From NCBI GenBank assembly GCA_020740775.1, contig JAHEWK010000010.1, positions 186,001-250,000 on the forward strand: 64,000 bases of DNA. The letters are read 5' to 3'. Below are positions 35,034-44,904 of the stretch, piece by piece (positions within the stretch are counted from its first letter, which is position 1; each line of letters opens with the position of its first letter). This stretch comes from Ilyonectria destructans (Eukaryota; Ascomycota; Sordariomycetes; Hypocreales; Nectriaceae). The position numbers and the translations under genes were made by a program. Below the pieces are notes generated by a model that was not told the origin of the DNA, searched no databases, and worked only from the letters and a program-made list of their open reading frames with translations.

Positions 35034-37776
35034 ATGCCGGCGCTGGACATGGACAATCCGGGTGTCCCGGCCGTCGCAACCTCGGTGTCGCTACTTAAGG
35101 AGCTTCTGGAGCAGGCAGGGAAAGTGAAACAGACGTCTACCATCGAACCAGCCCTGAACAAATCCGACTTTAACGACATCGCCGGTCGGGTATCGCAGGT
35201 TGCCGCCTCGCTCACTGGAGCAGAGAATGGCGAGGCAACGAGCAGCCAGATCAAGGGACGGCAATATGCCATGATCGAGACCGCATCCCGTGAGATATTC
35301 AGCAATCTCATTGTGAGCTTCGCCGCCATCCCAAAGCTTGCGCGCCATGCGCTGACCAACATAGGCGACTACCACGATCGAATCCCCAGACTTCGTCAAT
35401 GTGTGGAACCTACTCGATATCCTCTCGATCCTCTCCGACGACGGACAATGCGACCCTGCACTCCTGTTTTGGCTAGCTGAAGAGCTACTCGACAGCCAGA
35501 CAATCGCGGGGTGTCGCAAAATCTTCGACTTCCTCGAATCGAGACGAGAACGTATCACATCGAATCACTTTAAGCAGAAGCAACTCATCATTCTGCGAAC
35601 CTGCAATGAACTGCTGCGCCGCCTCTCCCGTGCCGAAGACACGGCATTTTGTGGCCGAGTCTTCATCTTCATGTTCCAGAGCTTCCCACTCGGGGACAAG
35701 AGTTCCGTGAACCTTCGAGGCGAATACCACGTGGAGAATGTCACGACATACGAGACAAGCCCTGTGGATGCCGATTCTAAGATGGACGTGGACGCACCTC
35801 CCTCGGGTCCCAGGGAGCAGATCGAGTCAAGATTATCATCCAAGGCCACTGATCCAAAGAAATCGGACAAACCCCTAGACCCGGATGCCCTATATCCCCT
35901 GTTCTGGTCACTCCAGGAAAACTTCAGCCAACCCAAGAGACTGTTCGAGACACCCCACTTGGCAGCATTCAAGGAAAGTCTAGGAGCTACCATGAAAGTC
36001 TTCCAGACAATCCACAATGATCGAGGATCAAGAAAGTCGGCTGAAGACTCCAAACGGAGCCTGAAACGCAAGAGAGAAGGCGGCGAAGACGACGACACGA
36101 ATAATGCTTTCAACCCTAAATATTTAACTAGTAGAGATCTCTTTGAGCTGGAGGTAAGGATAAACCCGTGGTGGTATGTGTTCAAAAGTACTAATATTGG
36201 CCATAGATTAGCGATCTGTCTTTCCGGCGGCACATTTTGGTTCAAGCCCTCATCATCATCGACTTCCTTCTCTCATTGTCTGCTCAGTCGCGAGAGAAGC
36301 TCTCCGCTGCTGCTTCTACAAATAAAGCAGTTATGTACATTGACCAAATCCTCAGTGAAGATGATGTAAGTAGAGGAAACACGCTCCACCCACGTCCAAG
36401 TTGTTCAAGCTAACTCCCTGAAGACCAAATGGGCCAACGATATGAAGAGGACGATAGCAGATTATCTACGGCAAGGCTCTGACGGGCCATACTTTTATCG
36501 GATGGTGGAGACGGTGCTGGCTAGAGACAAGAACTGGGTTCGCTGGAAGATTGAAGGTTGCCACCCTATCAAACGAGATCCCGTCTCTCCGGCGAACTTC
36601 ATCGAGGCCAAGGGCGCTGTCCAGCGCACGGCAACGAGCAAGCGCCTCAGGGCCGTCCCCATGGGATCCGTGCCCCTTGACTTCCTACGGGACGAGGACG
36701 AGGAGACGGCCATGGAGCGTCTCAAGGCCGATGAGCGGTGCCAGATCCCCGAACTCGACAGCTTCAAGCGGAAGATTGCAGACGATGACTTTGAGATCGA
36801 GATGCCAACCAATGACCAGACCAAAGCAGCCGCCATAGCCGGAAAGGCTAGCAAGAGCTGGAGAGCTCTGCGCATCGCTGCCCGGACAAAGCTCGCCGCG
36901 TTTGATAAGATCGATGACCCTAAGAAGATCGATATCGTCTTTGAGGAGCTCACCGAGGGCGACGACGCCGAAGACACCTCCGGGCCCACCGCCAACGATG
37001 AGGACATGCCCACCAATCGGGACCCCATCGTTATTTCGGGTCCCCTGGCGGGAGGCAAGTCGGCCCTGATCGAGAAGCTGATGGAGGAGCACAAGGGCGT
37101 GTTCGCTACCGTGGTGCGGCACACCACAAGAGAACCGCTCGACGGGGAAGTCAGGGGCAAAACCTTCCACTTTGTCAAGGCTCAGGAGTTCAACCAGCTA
37201 CGCGACGGCGACCGTCTAATCGAGTCGGGCACTCGCGACAAGGTTGACTACGGAACTAGCACCAAGGCCATTGACGCTGTAACCGAGGCGGGCAGGGTCC
37301 CGATCATCGAGCTTGACCTGGAGGTAAGCAGATGTCCTCTCTCCTTTACTACCCTAGCATATGTACTGACTCGTCTTTTCCAGGCCGCACAATACGCCAA
37401 GGACATGGATTTCCAGGCACGCTTCATTCTTATCAAGCCCCCCACCCCGGAAGTCCTCGAGCATCGCCTCAAATCCTCCGGCAAAGACGACACGACTGTC
37501 GAAACGACTCTCAAGAACCTCCCTACCGACCTCGATGAGCCCAAGGTTGCTGAACTATTCACCACGACCATTGTCAATGATGACCTAGACCAAGCAGCCA
37601 AGGCTCTTGGGTCATTCATCTTTGACAAGCCAGGTGATGCAGATGAAACGAACGATGACGAGGGTGCGACGGAGGATACGGCTATGAAAGATGACGAGGG
37701 CGCGACACAAGGGAATGGAGAAGACGCAGCGGAGGAACCCAAGGAGGCCACGATGACAGATGTAGAGGCATCGTAA
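35034..37776 (+). CDS. THO complex subunit THOC1/Hpr1 with C-terminal guanylate-kinase-like domain
   Basis: Predicted 839 aa (human THOC1 657, yeast Hpr1 752). Exons are 35034-35312, 35365-36153, 36207-36365, 36424-37323 and 37384-37776. The first about 500 residues are the THOC1 fold: FVNVWNLLDILSILSDDGQ, ESRRERITSN, FCGRVFIFMFQSFPLGDKSSVN and WVRWKIEGC. THO couples transcription elongation to mRNA export in the nucleus. Residues about 608-790 are a guanylate-kinase-like domain: RDPIVISGPLAGGKSALIEKL (P-loop near residue 615), TTREPLDGEVRGKTFHFV, DYGTS, IIELDLE, FILIKPPTPEVLEHRLKSSG and VNDDLDQA. The P-loop is kept, but several GMP-binding and lid arginines are not. The tail is acidic. All four introns are internal and the reading frame is continuous across the junction, so this is one gene, not two. 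Confidence 0.93.
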
Positions 37777-37842
37777 ACTTGGAATTAAGGGTTAGGATGT
37801 AGGAACATCGTAAACTTGGAATTAGGGATTAGGATGTAGGGA
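37769..37842 (+). repeat. 37-bp tandem duplication covering the THOC1 stop codon
   Basis: Two adjacent 37-bp copies begin with CATCGTAAACTTGGAATTA and end with TTAGGATGTAGG plus two bases. They differ at three positions. The first copy includes the last codon and TAA stop of THOC1, so the second repeats the stop region inside the 3' UTR. Confidence 0.85.
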
Positions 37843-38192
37843 CATGTATCTGTATGTAGTCTAGAGGTGTTGCGATGCCTACCTGATGTGGGCAATAATG
37901 ATACCCCAATGCGGCCCATACTAGCGATTGAGAACCACAATTCCACCTTGCGTGGCCACATTAAATGAACCAGGTTACGAGCAATGAATCAGTGCCAGGT
38001 TTTCAGAAGGGTAAACGATCAGAGTGGAATTGTAATCTCAATCTCGAAGAAACAAACTAGAGTACCAAGCAAACTGTCCAGGCTAACTCGGTAAAGGAAC
38101 ATCGTGTGTTACGCAAGTTCTTCTACCAAGCCAGTCTTCCAAATACAACCCGAAGTACCAGACACGTAAGGATCGCGGAGAGCGACGGGATT
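37843..38192. other. Convergent 3' region between THOC1 and eIF5
   Basis: The region is AT-rich and untranslated in both directions. It should contain the two polyadenylation sites. Nothing else is seen. Confidence 0.4.
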
Positions 38193-39512
38193 TTACTCCT
38201 CGTCAGACTCTTCCTCCGACTCAGCCTCGGCGAGCCAGGTAAGGAAGGGCTCAGCGGCCTTGCGAACCTTCTTGGAGGTGGAGATGTCAGTGTACTTCTT
38301 GCTGGCCTTGGAGCCCCACTTGGTCACGACCTCCTCGCTGATCAGATCATGGTGGTAGTACAGCTGGAGGATCTTGACAATGTGCGTGTACACCTCAGGG
38401 TGAGCCTTGCCCAGGGTGCCAATGAGGCGCTCGGTGCCACCGAGCAGTGCCTTCTCATGGCGGTCAGAGGTAACAACCTGCGTCGAATTAGTAAATGTCA
38501 AGTCATGGACAGGCCTTCGATATTAGCATACCTGCTTCAGCATGCTAGCACGCTTAGGGATCTGGGCCGCAATGTTTTCGTTGAAGATGGTCTGCACGAG
38601 AACAAGAACGGTGCGGTGCTTGCCCTCGATGCCCAACTCCTTGGCCTTGACGAAGATGTCAATAGACGACACCTCGTCAACATTGCCCTTCTCGGCGACT
38701 TGCTCCTGGATCCAGTTGCCGAGATCGTCATACACCGTGTTGCCACTGCCCTCACCCTCCTCGTCATCGTCATCGCCCATGTTGAGCTTCTGCTTAAACT
38801 CGCCGGGGAGCGAAGCCTGACGGGCCTTGACGGCGGCCTCGCTCATATCGACGGCCCACTCGTGGTCCTTTACCTCCTCGTCCTCGCCGACCTCAGGAGC
38901 CTCAGCTTGCATCTTCTGAAACTCATCGTCGCTGTCAGCGTCGGCGTTGTCACCATTCTCGTTGGAGCCATTCTCGGATGCCTCATCGCTTCCCTGGCCA
39001 TTCTCCTTGGTACCATTCCCGTTCTGCTTGGCCTTTCGGGCAGCCTTGCGCTCGGCCTTGTCCTTCTTGCCCTTCTTAGGCTGGTTCTTGAGAATGAAGC
39101 CACTCAGCTTGAGACGGATATCGACATCAGAGCGCTGGCCACAGGCCTTGCAATCAAGCAGGATGCGGTCATCCTTGATATGGACGTCGGTCTCGGGGTT
39201 CTTGCACTTCTTGCAGAGAACAAACTTGTTGATGAAGCCATCGAGGTGATCCTGGAGCTTGGCAGCATCGTGGGCGCCGTTGATGATCCAACGGTCGTCC
39301 TTGGGGTCGATGTTTGTCTGAGCGCCAAGCTCGAAACCAAAGTACTTGATGACGTAGGCACCGGGACGGGCAAGAGACTGAGCGACGCTGCTCAGGTTGA
39401 CGACGACGGTCTTGATACCGTTTCCTTTGCCTTCAATCTTTGTCTGGATGCGCTCCATCTTGTAGCGATAGAAGACGTCGCTGACATCGCGGCGGACGTT
39501 GACGAGAGCCAT
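38193..39512 (-). CDS. TIF5: Translation initiation factor eIF5
   Basis: Predicted 421 aa (yeast 405). Two exons: 39512-38532 and 38477-38193, with a 54-nt intron. eIF5 is the GTPase-activating protein for eIF2 at start-codon selection. The N-terminus ([19 protein letters not shown]) carries the family's GAP domain, with the conserved Arg near position 14. A C4 zinc ribbon follows, with CKKC and CKAC near residues 100-125. A Lys-rich linker ([17 protein letters not shown]) and an acidic Asn/Asp-rich stretch follow. The C-terminal W2/HEAT domain ends in aromatic-acidic boxes and EEESDEE, which bind eIF2-beta and eIF3. All expected parts are present. Confidence 0.97.
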
Positions 39513-41752
39513 GTTGACGGTATTGGGAGTTTTTCTTGTATGTAAAATGCGAGTAGGCGAGGCTGATGTTTGATGGGCTCTTACGGTGACGAAAGCGTCA
39601 TGAAGGAGCTAGGAGGGGCGATCGAGAGGCGGAGGGGAATCACTGCTCGAGAGGACTTTTGGTTGACATGTGGCACACCGGATGAATTTGATGCTGAAGG
39701 TCAGGCATTAACAAATCTGAACTCTGGGGCTTCAGCCGTCAGAGATATCAGGGCTACACGGCTTTCGCGGTATGCGAAATAACTGCAGCTTGAAGAGGTG
39801 TCTGGAGACGGAAAGCTGGTCGTGCTGATACATATACAGCAGTGTGCCTTAACTGATTTAAGTGTATGTGCCGATTCCGCGGTGGAAAGGTGTGCGACGA
39901 CGGTCGACGGGAGAAAGGAGACTGGCAAGAGCGAGAATGCGTCAGGCCAACGAAGTGCGTGGTGGTGCAAGTCTGGGAGGCAAGGAGCCGGAGTAGAACG
40001 GGGGGGTAGGTAACGATACGCGCTGCGACCAACTAGGAGTCAGCAGGCAGAAGTGGGATTAAAGACGGGTGGTGTTCACGGTCTCTAGCAGTTGTGCAGA
40101 GTTTTGATGTGAGGAGGAAAAGAAGAAAGAGAGAGGAGAAAGATGAGGGGCGACGTTAGGGCCGGACGGGGTTTTGGGCAGAGTCAGAAAGAATGGGGCG
40201 GGCGGCAAAAAGGCATTGCGATTCACACACAGACATCTTGCTATTTGCACGCATAAGGACGTGGCCCAAGGCTGGAGAGAATCATGAATATCGCACCTAA
40301 TGTAACTTTGTGGTAGAATAAGCTGACTAAGACTAACATTTAATAGTTATTTCTTCTCATAAAGTCTTTTGTTTTATTTAATAAAATAACTGGTTTGGAC
40401 CTGCAGCCTAAGAGTCCACTGTCAACTAGGTGCACGCATGGGCTACCTGTAGGTACATGAATTAAGCTGGGCCTTATGTGAGAAGACTTGTATCCCTGTA
40501 CCAATATTCACGTGTACGTGTGCGAATAACGCCACTAACAAAAAAGGCAACAGCGGCAACCCACCGCTGCGCCTGCCCGCAGCATGACAACCCAGGGCGA
40601 CAGGGAAGACACGCGCGCACAACGGGCAATCCGGTAGGTGCTCTCTACGAAGCACAGGAAGGCAGGTACTTGGCTCCCTACCAATGGGAATGAGGCGGGT
40701 CAGAACTCCCTTCACCGGTCAAGGCCGCACAAAGAAATGCCGACGGACAGGCAACCCAACATCAGGGGTCGGTCACACAATGCAATCGATGGACGCTGTC
40801 GTCAAGCTGCCAACTGTCAGCAGCCACTGAAAGCCACCGAGGCTACAGCGGCCCATGTGCTGCAACTGGAGGGATGGAGACGCCCAGCCACAACGGGCCA
40901 CCAATGGCCATTTGGAGCCGCCGGAGGAGGACCAAGGCGGGTCTACAGGGGTCAAAACCGTTCGGCCCAGTGATTCTGTTAGCCTCAGATTCAAGGGACC
41001 TCAGGTCTCCTCCAAAAGAAGCGTTTACTACCGGTATGGGGCTCCGCCATGACACTTTGCCCTATAATTCCCTGCTTTGATGCTGGAGCCCCACGGCGTA
41101 CGGTCCACAAGCACGCCGCGACACGAGTGTCCCAGACTTCGGCCATCAGCGGCTCGTCTCGGGCAGCCAGCACAGCCAGCGGCCATTTAACTGGCACGCT
41201 GACAGGTTGAGGCCATCCACTGGCCAGTTTCTGGGCTATATTCAACCTCATTTACATGCAAAAGGCACAAATAACCAACCAACCAATCATGCATCATCAA
41301 CCAAGAGCCTTTCTGTGCCGCCACATCCACCTCGTCCCGAGGCAAGCAGAAATGCAACTTTCCTCTTAGGGTTTCGGGGCTTCCCAGAGCGGGCAGAAAG
41401 CCTCACCTTTGTTGTGCAGGTACCATAAGATTTACCGGTGCGGGTTTGTTGCAGCTGCAGGACAACGGCAGAAGTCCCGACAGCCATATATATGCGCGTA
41501 TTGGTCGATGAAGAACCTGAGCTTGCAGTCAACCATGCCAATGACTCCATCAAAGCCCAACGAGATACTGAATATTTAGCAATTCCGTTTTGTCTTTCCC
41601 GAGATTAGTTTCAAATTCACCGCCTAGATGGCACACATCTTTGCCTCGCCTGCCCGTCTTGAGTTTGTTCTCGTTTGCACAAGACCTACGGTTTTCGGAA
41701 GTATGATATAGGGTGTTGCATTAGCTGTGGGCTTTGGTCATATCAATAGAGG
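39513..41752. other. Gap at the left edge of the accessory island
   Basis: The first 600 bases should hold the eIF5 promoter, including an AG-rich tract at 40108-40150 that is CT-rich in the sense of eIF5. From about 40290 to 40400 the base composition turns clearly AT-rich. No protein-like frame, tRNA or transposase remnant is recognised in the rest. Confidence 0.45.
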
Positions 41753-42139
41753 ATGTCAAAACAAGATCTATCCCAACATCTAACCCAAGATGTGATCCAC
41801 GAATATACCCCGTGGATGAGAAAGGCAGTTGAGTACCTCATACGAGGCGCAATCTTTGCTATTGTCTTTTATTTTCTCTACCGTAATATTCTTGAACTTT
41901 CCCTTGCGTGTTTCCCCAATATGACTAACTTGAGAACAGGGATGTCTAGCCAGTCAGCTACCGGGGCGGTCGAGAAGGCAAGTAGAGTAAACTTCTCTTC
42001 AATGAGATACCGGCTACTCACTCTACGAGCTTTCTGGGCATTGGGGATATGTGCTTTCAGTATGCCTCGCCAGAGACGTACCGACCTCGCAAACGAAAAT
42101 GCGAGCTCACCCCGAAGGCCACTAGCCCCGATCAAGTGA
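41753..42139 (+). CDS. Small unknown protein with one membrane segment, doubtful
   Basis: The open frame starts with ATG and encodes 128 aa without an intron. A hydrophobic segment at about residues 29-45 (LIRGAIFAIVFYFLYR) could span a membrane. A 57-nt candidate intron at 41881-41937 (GTAATA donor, GACTAAC branch site, ACAG acceptor) would keep the frame and remove the segment after FLYR, giving 109 aa. The region around it is degenerate, and I recognise no family. It may be a chance frame. Confidence 0.25.
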   Translation: MSKQDLSQHLTQDVIHEYTPWMRKAVEYLIRGAIFAIVFYFLYRNILELSLACFPNMTNLRTGMSSQSATGAVEKASRVNFSSMRYRLLTLRAFWALGICAFSMPRQRRTDLANENASSPRRPLAPIK

Positions 42140-42558
42140 CAGCTCCCCGTCATTGGTATCAGGATTTGCAATCGTGGGAAGGCAAATGGATGTGAGTTCG
42201 AGTCATGCTCGGGTAGCGATTGCCTGCATGAGCACCCACGATCCACATAGTATATAGGTGCCAACGGAGTACACATTACGATGAGTAGCTCCATAGCTAT
42301 CAATACAACTTGATTACCTCAGTCACTCTTGACTGTTACAAATCACCATTGATTGACTATTGTCAGACATAACCCTTTCTTACGCTCAGTGTTACACGCT
42401 TAACCTACCTTTCAACATAAACCATGCCGACTCAGTTTATCCCTTGGATAACACGACTGTTACAAGTCTCTAACTGCACTGGTATTGTTATCACGTATTG
42501 AGGATTTGATAGTTCTCATACAATTCCTAAACAATAATATGTCACCTGATACAACGAC
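42140..42558. other. AT-rich spacer
   Basis: The stretch is AT-rich with no open frame of note. It lies between the small unknown ORF and the stop codon of the CHAT relic. Confidence 0.4.
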
Positions 42559-43170
42559 CTATATACCAAAATGAACATAGGGAACCCATTGTAGTTGATC
42601 TCCCACTTCGAGTTCCTCCTCGTTGCAAATCACGGCATCTCCCAAAAGTCCAATATTCCCTGAATTCTTACCGCTTCCGCCTTGTTCGCTTGTTTCATTC
42701 TCTAATACAGGAATCACCTTCGTGACAGACTTGCTCTTGGGTCTGATGCATTTGCGCGTACTTACCCAACGATCCCGAAGCTCTCTGGTAGCCTTATGCA
42801 GCCCCGATTTACAGACTCATGAGACATACCTCCGGTCTTTCATATCCCTGTACGTGATCCTCGCCATATCCACACAGAGTCCGTCATTAACCTCCCATAG
42901 GGTGCCAATGACATGACGGAAACCTGCTTGCTGATACGCACTGATTAGGTGGATACTCTCGTCAAAGAGGGTTTTTGTCTTCATCTGCCAAGTTCCGCAG
43001 GCTGAAAGGTAGGCGAGAAACGGTGAGTGCTTGCGAAGATTCATCTTTAGCAAGTCAGCTACCCTGAGCAGATCTTCCCTCCAATCTTCCAGACATAAGT
43101 GGCTGTTAGAGGGGTCCTCTTTATCTGTATAGCCACGTCCAGCGAAAATGAAATATCTTGCAAATTAGCA
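42559..43170 (-). pseudogene. CHAT-domain (caspase-like) protein, C-terminal relic
   Basis: The minus strand encodes the end of a CHAT protease-like domain, broken into frames. Segments in order: CKIFHFAGRGYTD, HLCLEDWREDLL, VADLLKMNLRKHSPFLAYLSACGTW, DESIHLISAYQQAGFRHVIGTLWEVND, ARITYRDMKD, GGMSHESVN, LHKATRELRDRW, and the C-terminal QWVPYVHFG before TAG at 42559. The frame must change after HF (one extra T near 43146), after KD (one extra base near 42838) and before LHKAT (one missing base near 42803). The catalytic His of the AGHG motif is Arg here, while the Cys in SACGT remains. CHAT proteins in fungi are usually over 1000 aa with TPR repeats; only about 200 residues survive. CHAT proteases act in programmed-death or conflict systems; this copy cannot be active. 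Confidence 0.75.
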
Positions 43171-43465
43171 GATACTGGGTAACATCTTGTTTATGAAGCC
43201 CCCGACACACGACTGATGAAGTCCTCCGGGTGATTCTCATCTAGTGATTAGTGGCAGAGTCTACACGAGGGCTACACTGTATTTATGGGGCATAAAGACA
43301 AACCAAGAAATTTTATTGCTTCTCAGTGCTTAAGCTACAAGTCCAAGTAGTTTAACGGCTGACCGCATTAGCAGCTATAATCGCACGAATATAGTACCAT
43401 ATCAACACTCCGAGAATCCCACGTGTATCTTACAAGTGAGTTTAACTTTCTAGCCAAGCATCGCA
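43171..43465. other. Spacer after the CHAT relic
   Basis: No coding or repeat signal is recognised. More decayed CHAT-gene sequence could be present but cannot be read. Confidence 0.3.
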
Positions 43466-44659
43466 ATGGTTCGTGGCCGAAGTTTGAAGTCAGCCACAGC
43501 CTTCAAGGTGCGGCTAGAAAGGTACATAAGGAATCGGGGGCCCTCCTTTTCCATTGCCATTCTTTACACTTCACCCAGCTATCAAATATTTCCTCTCAAT
43601 ATGTTTGGCATTTTAGAGCCTCCAACTTACAGCTTGTCGTTCTATGAAACCCCAGAGAGTGTGCAATATTCGACCTTTCATTTTAGGTGTACGTACCTAG
43701 AAGATGAGAACTGGCTCATTGCCCAAACAGCAAGGTATCGGAATAGACGAAACCGCATTGCCCACATCAGTAGTTACCTCCTATTACTGAAATCCCCACG
43801 GACCATATCACCGCCGGCACTCCTGTTTGAACTGAAGACGCGGCCATTTAAATGAGTGATTGAATCTTACATGTGGCACAAGGGTGTCAAGACAAAAGTC
43901 TACGGCGTTACTCGCCATGGACATTGCGCATGCGATATCTTCTGATCGGCTTTCCCGAGCAACTTAAGAACGAACGCAATGGCATTGCTAATTAGCGCCA
44001 TCATCAAATAGAAGATGAGCGAGATGTAAAGTTTCGAAATTTTCCAGGCGACCACTTTGGGCGCACATGGGGCCGGCGCATTGTCTTCTCTGAACAGGAC
44101 AAAGGCGGAACACTCATTGGGCAATGGCTCGTTGTTGCCTACCTTTGGGGAGATAATCGCGAACGGCTAAAGCATATCGATGTGAGAAACGTTGTGTCCT
44201 TCGGTGGTGCATTCTCGTGAGTAGAGATGAACTTCATCCCGATTTTTGCTTTCCATTTTAACAAATATTAGTATTCTCGCCTATTAACGGACCCTGTGCT
44301 ACAGGAGCCAGCGTCGTTGGAAGATGCAGCTCTTTTCTCGACTCGATCAAACATCGAAAGGGTTATCGTGCTCAATCTTCGAGGGCAAGGCGATAAGGGG
44401 ATATGACCCCCCTTCAATCCAAGATGAGGCTTTCGTCCCAGAAAAGCTCTCGAGACTACGCCATATCATGAACCACGAAGCAAGAACCCTGCTTTATGCA
44501 AGCCATGAGAGGGCTTTCGATTTCGAGGATACCGCTGGGACAGATATTGAAGAGAGGGGTTGCCAGGATACGTCGCACTGCGACAAATTAGAAGGTGATG
44601 GTGGTGACATTAGTGCTAGTCTATCTCCTACTTTGTCTGAAGGACCACAGCCAGCGTAA
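43466..44659 (+). pseudogene. Unknown gene, partly open, possibly degenerate
   Basis: A first frame runs from ATG at 43466 to TGA at 43855 (129 aa, MVRGRSLKSATAFKV...). The best-supported part is later: an open segment from about 43999 reads HFGRTWGRRIVFSEQ, GQWLVVAYLWGDNRERLKHID and NVVSFGGAFS. It splices at 44217 (GTGAGT) to 44304 (ACAG) and continues SQRRWKMQLFSRLDQTSKGL, then LSRLRHIMNHEARTLLYASHE, to TAA at 44659. Joining the first frame to the later one needs either an unseen intron or a frame shift, and in-frame stops lie between. A decayed second copy of the 3' exon lies at 11.1 kb, which shows this was a real gene family. No function can be named. Confidence 0.4.
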
Positions 44660-44904
44660 CTACATCGATCTCCCTTCACTTAGCCAAGGCTTCATGCTCC
44701 TAGACCTGTCTAATATAGTACTCACTTCACTGCCTAAATACTTGCGTCTTGTCTACCAATGAAGCCTGCATCTGCGTATCAACTGCATCTCATATCGCAA
44801 CGAGCATCAAGCTCCTCTAGGCTTTTTCTGGGGACTACCTCAGTCATGAGCCCTTCAACAAAGGTTGGGTCCAAAGCACCGGCAGGTCAGGATGCGGCCC
44901 GGCA

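Noticed and set aside
38106..39545. A 479-codon open frame on the + strand opposite eIF5
   Set aside because: It is Leu/Val-rich because it mirrors eIF5 codons. eIF5 itself has every expected domain.
42185..42215. GAGTTCGAGTCATGCTC as a tRNA T-arm
   Set aside because: No matching acceptor stem, A box or anticodon arm lies at the right distance.
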